Shown piece by piece: positions 37,053 through 39,748 of a DNA stretch of 39,748 bases. Numbering within the stretch: the stretch's first letter is position 1; each line of letters starts with the position of its first letter. Location: IMG/VR virus record IMGVR_UViG_3300020186_000043, positions 1 through 39,748 of that record. The stretch is one strand, 5' to 3'. Source of the stretch: a virus. Under the pieces are notes generated by a model that saw nothing but the letters and a program-made list of their open reading frames with translations, did no database searches and was not told the origin of the DNA. A program made the position numbers and the translations under genes.

Positions 37053-37488
37053 AATGATTCGTGGTTCGGAACGATGCACTGTGTATAGTGAGCCGAAGTC
37101 AGACGCGCTTGTAGCCGACGGCTGGCAGCGCGTGCGCGACTTGCCTGTTGAGCGACAGCGCGAGTTAGCCGACTTGCCGCCATCACCCTGGAATGGCTAC
37201 GAAGACATGCGCGTTGAAGAAGTCCTAGAGAGAGCAAAGGGATTGTCGCCTGAGCGCATCAAGGAAATTGTCACCTATGAAAGTGCGACAAAAGGGCGTG
37301 TCAGCGTCGTCAACAAGCTGACGGGCAACAATGCGTCACAGGCGCAAGTTGAGGAACAGCCGCCAGTGACGGTGGAAACGGTCAAGGAAGGAGAATTGCA
37401 GACCGTCGAAACTGTTGAGATTGTGGCGACTGAGGATGTACTCGCAACACGTAAGCGTGGAGTGCCACGGGGAACCACGAGCGAATGA
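37036..37488 (+). CDS. Protein between portal and MuF-like head gene
   Basis: The ATG at 37036 is chosen with GGAG nine bases before it; codons from 37003 lie in the portal gene. The 150-residue protein has DALVADGWQRVRDLPVERQR and EEVLERAKGLSPERIKEIVT, helical with an acidic linker at the end (VETVKEGELQTVETVEIV). Gene order suggests a head assembly or scaffold-type factor. Family not recognised. Confidence 0.65.
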   Translation: MSQPIEMIRGSERCTVYSEPKSDALVADGWQRVRDLPVERQRELADLPPSPWNGYEDMRVEEVLERAKGLSPERIKEIVTYESATKGRVSVVNKLTGNNASQAQVEEQPPVTVETVKEGELQTVETVEIVATEDVLATRKRGVPRGTTSE

Positions 37489-38414
37489 ACCCGCTTTTGA
37501 GCGCACTTGTCGCCGCGGGACTTCTATCCCCCGCAGACGCGGCGCGCCTTAACCGACAACTGTCAACCGTCGCCGCGCGTGAGTATGCCGAGCAGCAAAT
37601 GCTGCTTTCTTTTGGTGGTGCTCTATCGGCACAACGTGACCGCCTTGTGGACGCTGTGCGCGCTGGCGATGGCCTGTTGAGCATCGCACAGCAGAACAGG
37701 CTATGGCAGGGAGAAAACGCGCGGCTATGGGCAAGCGTGCGTGAAACGGTGCTAGACGTAGCCAGCGAACGCGCCGTATTAGCCACTGCCAGCGCGGGCG
37801 ATGTTTCGATGTGGGAACTTGTCAACGAGCAAGTTGTCGAGTACGCAGATACCTACTATCTGAGCGATGCCGCCGATGACGTTGGCAGCATACCTAACCT
37901 GAACCAGACGAGCAGAACCCGTTTTACGCGCGCCTTTGTCGATTGGCAACGGGGCGAGTTGGAAACGGCGGGCTTTGCCGATGGCTTGCCGAATTTGATT
38001 CGCAGCTTAGAAAATATATTTGGCGCAAGTCGGGCAGAGGCGATTGGCGTCACTGAGACGACGCGCCTGTTTTCCTATGCCGAGCTTGCCGCGGGCCATG
38101 CGAACCCGTTCATCGAAGGCTGGCTATACAACACGGCGAATGATAGTTATGTTAGCGACTTGTGCCGTCCTGCGAATCAGTCGGTAATGATGAAGGGGCA
38201 AAACACGTTTCCCGATGGGCTGGGGCCGCCACCGCGCCATGTTCGGTGCAGATCATTTATCACCTCCATTTCACAAGGTGCATTGGACGTACTGCGAGCG
38301 CAGGGATTGATTAACGATAATCCACAGCCGTCTAGTCGCGGCGCGCGTTCCGCACCAGTCGAGGTGGAATCACCCGCGTTCGCAACCGTGACCGTTGGAG
38401 GCAATAATGGCTGA
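37485..38414 (+). CDS. MuF-like minor head protein
   Basis: The 309-residue protein begins with a hydrophobic helical start (LLSALVAAGLLSPADAARL), then a long helical domain. The MuF signature near residues 190-270 includes AEAIGVTETTRLFSYAELAA, then SDLCRPANQSVMMKGQN, LGPPPRHVRCRSFITS with conserved Cys and His. Such proteins accompany the portal and are packaged in heads. Its start overlaps the previous stop. Confidence 0.8.
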   Translation: MNPLLSALVAAGLLSPADAARLNRQLSTVAAREYAEQQMLLSFGGALSAQRDRLVDAVRAGDGLLSIAQQNRLWQGENARLWASVRETVLDVASERAVLATASAGDVSMWELVNEQVVEYADTYYLSDAADDVGSIPNLNQTSRTRFTRAFVDWQRGELETAGFADGLPNLIRSLENIFGASRAEAIGVTETTRLFSYAELAAGHANPFIEGWLYNTANDSYVSDLCRPANQSVMMKGQNTFPDGLGPPPRHVRCRSFITSISQGALDVLRAQGLINDNPQPSSRGARSAPVEVESPAFATVTVGGNNG

Positions 38415-38817
38415 AATCACCATAACGATTGACGCTCGTGCCGTACAGCAACTACTCGACCGCGCACCGCAAGCGTTAGAGACTGCCATTCGCGGCAGTC
38501 TCGAAGATTCGTCTACCCTATTTCGTGCAACGATGCAACGCTACCCGGCCCCGCCGCCAAACAGCAGCTATAGACGCACGGGTACGTTGGGCAGGTCTTG
38601 GTCAGTCAAGCCGATTACGCGCACGGCAAGCGGATGGAGTGTTGTCATTGGCAGCAATGGCAATATGGCTCCATACAATAGAGCAGTTCAGAAACGAAGC
38701 GAGCAAGCTAGGATTCACCGCGGTCGCTGGGTCACAGCCGAAACCGCAACGGAGCAAAGCCAATCACAAATTCAGCGTTTTGTGGATGCCAGAATACGTG
38801 CCGCCCTATCTGGATAA
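38407..38817 (+). CDS. HK97 gp10-like/minor head protein
   Basis: The ATG at 38407 has GGAGG five bases before it. The 136-residue protein opens MAEITITIDARAVQQLLDRA, has a mid-section with YRRTGTLGRSWSVKPITRTA and APYNRAVQKRSEQARIHRG, and closes SQIQRFVDARIRAALSG. The RTGTLGRSW pattern is common in gp10-like proteins. Its start overlaps the previous stop. A shortened copy lies at 39140-39256. Confidence 0.75.
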   Translation: MAEITITIDARAVQQLLDRAPQALETAIRGSLEDSSTLFRATMQRYPAPPPNSSYRRTGTLGRSWSVKPITRTASGWSVVIGSNGNMAPYNRAVQKRSEQARIHRGRWVTAETATEQSQSQIQRFVDARIRAALSG

Positions 38818-38846
38818 TGCCGAGAAAATGCTAGTGGAGATAGAAA

Positions 38847-39140
38847 ATGCCAACAGAGCAAGCGATACCCGTTGAGTATGTATTTATCGAATCACAAGGA
38901 ACTCACTACCCCAAGAAATGCTCCTTCTGTACGCATTTTCGCGAGGTTTGGGACGGCAAAGTAACTAAAGACGGGCTTCCTATGCCGAATGTGCATACGC
39001 CGATTTGCGAGGCGCGGTCTGAGTTTTACGGCGGCTATATGCAATCGGCGTATGTCCTGCAAGAGCATGACGTTTTGCCTTACCAACAATTGCACGCAGG
39101 CTGTGGTTCGTTTAAGTGGCAAAAAAGGGTGACGGGCTAA
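38847..39140 (+). CDS. Cysteine-rich protein, probably zinc-binding
   Basis: This 97-residue protein has CSFC near residue 25 and single cysteines in TPICEARS and HAGCGSFKW, making a four-cysteine site. GGAG lies seven bases before the ATG. It is placed between the gp10-like gene and its miniature copy. Zinc ribbons in head regions are rare, so its role is open. Confidence 0.7.
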   Translation: MPTEQAIPVEYVFIESQGTHYPKKCSFCTHFREVWDGKVTKDGLPMPNVHTPICEARSEFYGGYMQSAYVLQEHDVLPYQQLHAGCGSFKWQKRVTG

Positions 39141-39256
39141 TGGCTGACATCACCATCACCATCGACGCCCGCGCCGTATCTGAGCTACTTGCACGCGCGT
39201 CGCAGATTCAGCGGTTCGTAGACGCGCGCATACGTGCAGCAATGGCGGGGGTGTAA
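39140..39256 (+). CDS. Miniature internally deleted copy of the gp10-like gene
   Basis: This 38-residue frame begins MADITITIDARAVSELLARA and ends SQIQRFVDARIRAAMAGV. Its first 21 residues match residues 1-21 of the 136-residue gene at 38407 (MAEITITIDARAVQQLLDRA), and its last 17 match residues 120-136. The middle 98 residues are missing. It is an in-frame deletion copy, either a decayed duplicate or a functional short form. The ATG overlaps the previous stop by one base (TAATG). Confidence 0.75.
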   Translation: MADITITIDARAVSELLARASQIQRFVDARIRAAMAGV

Positions 39257-39448
39257 GTGGAGAGCAAGACGCCGTATGAAGTGATAGAAGCCAACCTATT
39301 GCAAACGTCTCGCAATTCATGTACAATAGAGCAGGATCAGCTTTGTGCGCCACTTGACTTGTTCCAGATAGAGCGCATGTTGATTCCGTTCCTGAATCAG
39401 ATTCGCAAGGCGCAAGGCAAAAAGCCGGTGATTGTACCAAAGGGCTAG
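39257..39448 (+). CDS. Small protein at the end of the head block
   Basis: A GTG at 39257 directly follows the previous stop, with GGGGGTG three bases before it. The 63-residue protein reads VESKTPYEVIEANLLQTSRN, then a cysteine-containing centre (QDQLCAPLDLFQIERM) and a basic helix (LIPFLNQIRKAQGKK). Family unknown. Confidence 0.6.
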   Translation: MESKTPYEVIEANLLQTSRNSCTIEQDQLCAPLDLFQIERMLIPFLNQIRKAQGKKPVIVPKG

Positions 39449-39546
39449 TTAACACCTAACCAAATATTGCACTAGCCCCACTTAAACGGCTACAAGTTTA
39501 ACAGCGGCGAGATCGACCTTAACGGGTCGGCCTCGTTGCTTTTTTT
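39442..39546 (+). terminator. Hairpin series and strong intrinsic terminator inside the late region
   Basis: Three hairpins follow one another: GGGCTAGT (39442-39449) with ACTAGCCC (39471-39478); TTAAAC (39482-39487) with GTTTAA (39496-39501); and the terminator, AGCGGCGAG (39503-39511) with CTCGTTGCT (39532-39540) plus an inner CGACC with GGTCG. Seven T follow (39540-39546). The next gene starts 25 bases later, so no promoter fits between. Confidence 0.85.
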
Positions 39547-39570
39547 ATTGGTTTTTTCAGGAGCCTACCA

Positions 39571-39711
39571 ATGGCCGCAGACGATTACCACCGACCTAGC
39601 AGGCCAAAGGGGGACACCAAGAACGTGTTTCCCTTCAACGTGAAAAAGACCCAGCCACCACCACCGCCGGCGACGCTGACACCAACGCAGCCGGTTGACT
39701 ATAACGAATAG
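39571..39711 (+). CDS. 46-residue proline-rich protein
   Basis: The ATG at 39571 has CAGGAG seven bases before it. The product opens MAADDYHRPSRPKGDTKNVF and continues with six prolines in a row region (KKTQPPPPPATLTP) and an acidic end. It may be a linker or a small head decoration protein. It starts the block after the terminator. Confidence 0.6.
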   Translation: MAADDYHRPSRPKGDTKNVFPFNVKKTQPPPPPATLTPTQPVDYNE

Positions 39712-39738
39712 CAGGTTTTAGCAAAGGACTGAGCGCAG

Positions 39739-39748
39739 ATGCTTATCG
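39739..39748 (+). CDS. Possible start of the next gene (cut by the window end)
   Basis: An ATG at 39739 has AAAGGA ten bases before it and reads MLI before the window ends. In the usual order a scaffold, protease or capsid gene would follow here. Confidence 0.25.

Overview
The window is most of a tailed double-stranded DNA phage genome (Caudoviricetes, siphovirus-like). The evidence is a small and large terminase pair, an SPP1-type portal, a MuF-like head protein, tail and fibre proteins, an endolysin with small membrane proteins, and an early region packed with small overlapping genes. The major capsid, tail tube and tape-measure genes are absent. They probably lie beyond the right edge and before the left edge, which starts inside a tail gene. 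No integrase, CRISPR array, tRNA or rRNA was seen. The host cannot be named. Several families (DUF1996, DUF6745, a Gp37-like tail protein end) suggest an actinobacterial, chloroflexotal or other Gram-positive-type host, and this is only an inference.

Layout. (1) 1-3158, rightward: the end of the late operon, with a tail protein fragment, a repeat-rich tail/fibre protein and a LamG lectin-like protein, closed by an intrinsic terminator at 3264-3291. (2) 3415-9035, leftward: an operon of about 15 mostly small unknown genes plus an ERF single-strand annealing protein. It is driven by a near-consensus promoter at 9007-9035 and an internal promoter at 5179-5207. (3) 9036-9253: a divergent control region with five CTGTTGC(C) boxes. 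(4) 9254-22047, rightward: the early/replication region. It holds a membrane protein, ribbon-helix-helix proteins, three DNA methyltransferases, three PD-(D/E)XK-type nucleases, a DUF6745 protein with a tetrapeptide repeat tract, a replication initiator and a DnaC-like loader, followed by small overlapping genes. One small repressor-like gene (15822-15998) runs the other way beside its own palindromic operator. (5) 22048-22201: a structured RNA and a strong terminator. (6) 22224-39748, rightward: the late region. It holds small membrane proteins and a two-enzyme endolysin, a secreted DUF1996 protein, structural/fibre proteins including one with 22 repeats, a CAP-domain gene disturbed by an HNH homing endonuclease, a ParB-like protein, a TET-associated-type glycosyltransferase, then packaging and head genes. 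A second strong terminator lies at 39503-39546.

The genes suggest a working plan. Leftward and rightward early promoters share an extra box (GCCTRTTG) that overlaps the -35 hexamer. A fourth copy at 21793 lies just before the structured RNA and terminator that separate early from late genes, an arrangement that resembles a late-gene antitermination switch. Early genes supply recombination (ERF), replication (initiator plus helicase loader) and DNA modification. Late genes supply lysis, adsorption and head assembly.

The most notable findings are the HNH element that leaves a partial duplicate of a CAP gene, a miniature internally deleted copy of a head gene, the shared promoter box, the RNA-terminator junctions before late genes, a phage-borne DUF1996 protein and the modification/nuclease set. 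All functional calls come from reading the sequence by eye; no database search was run.
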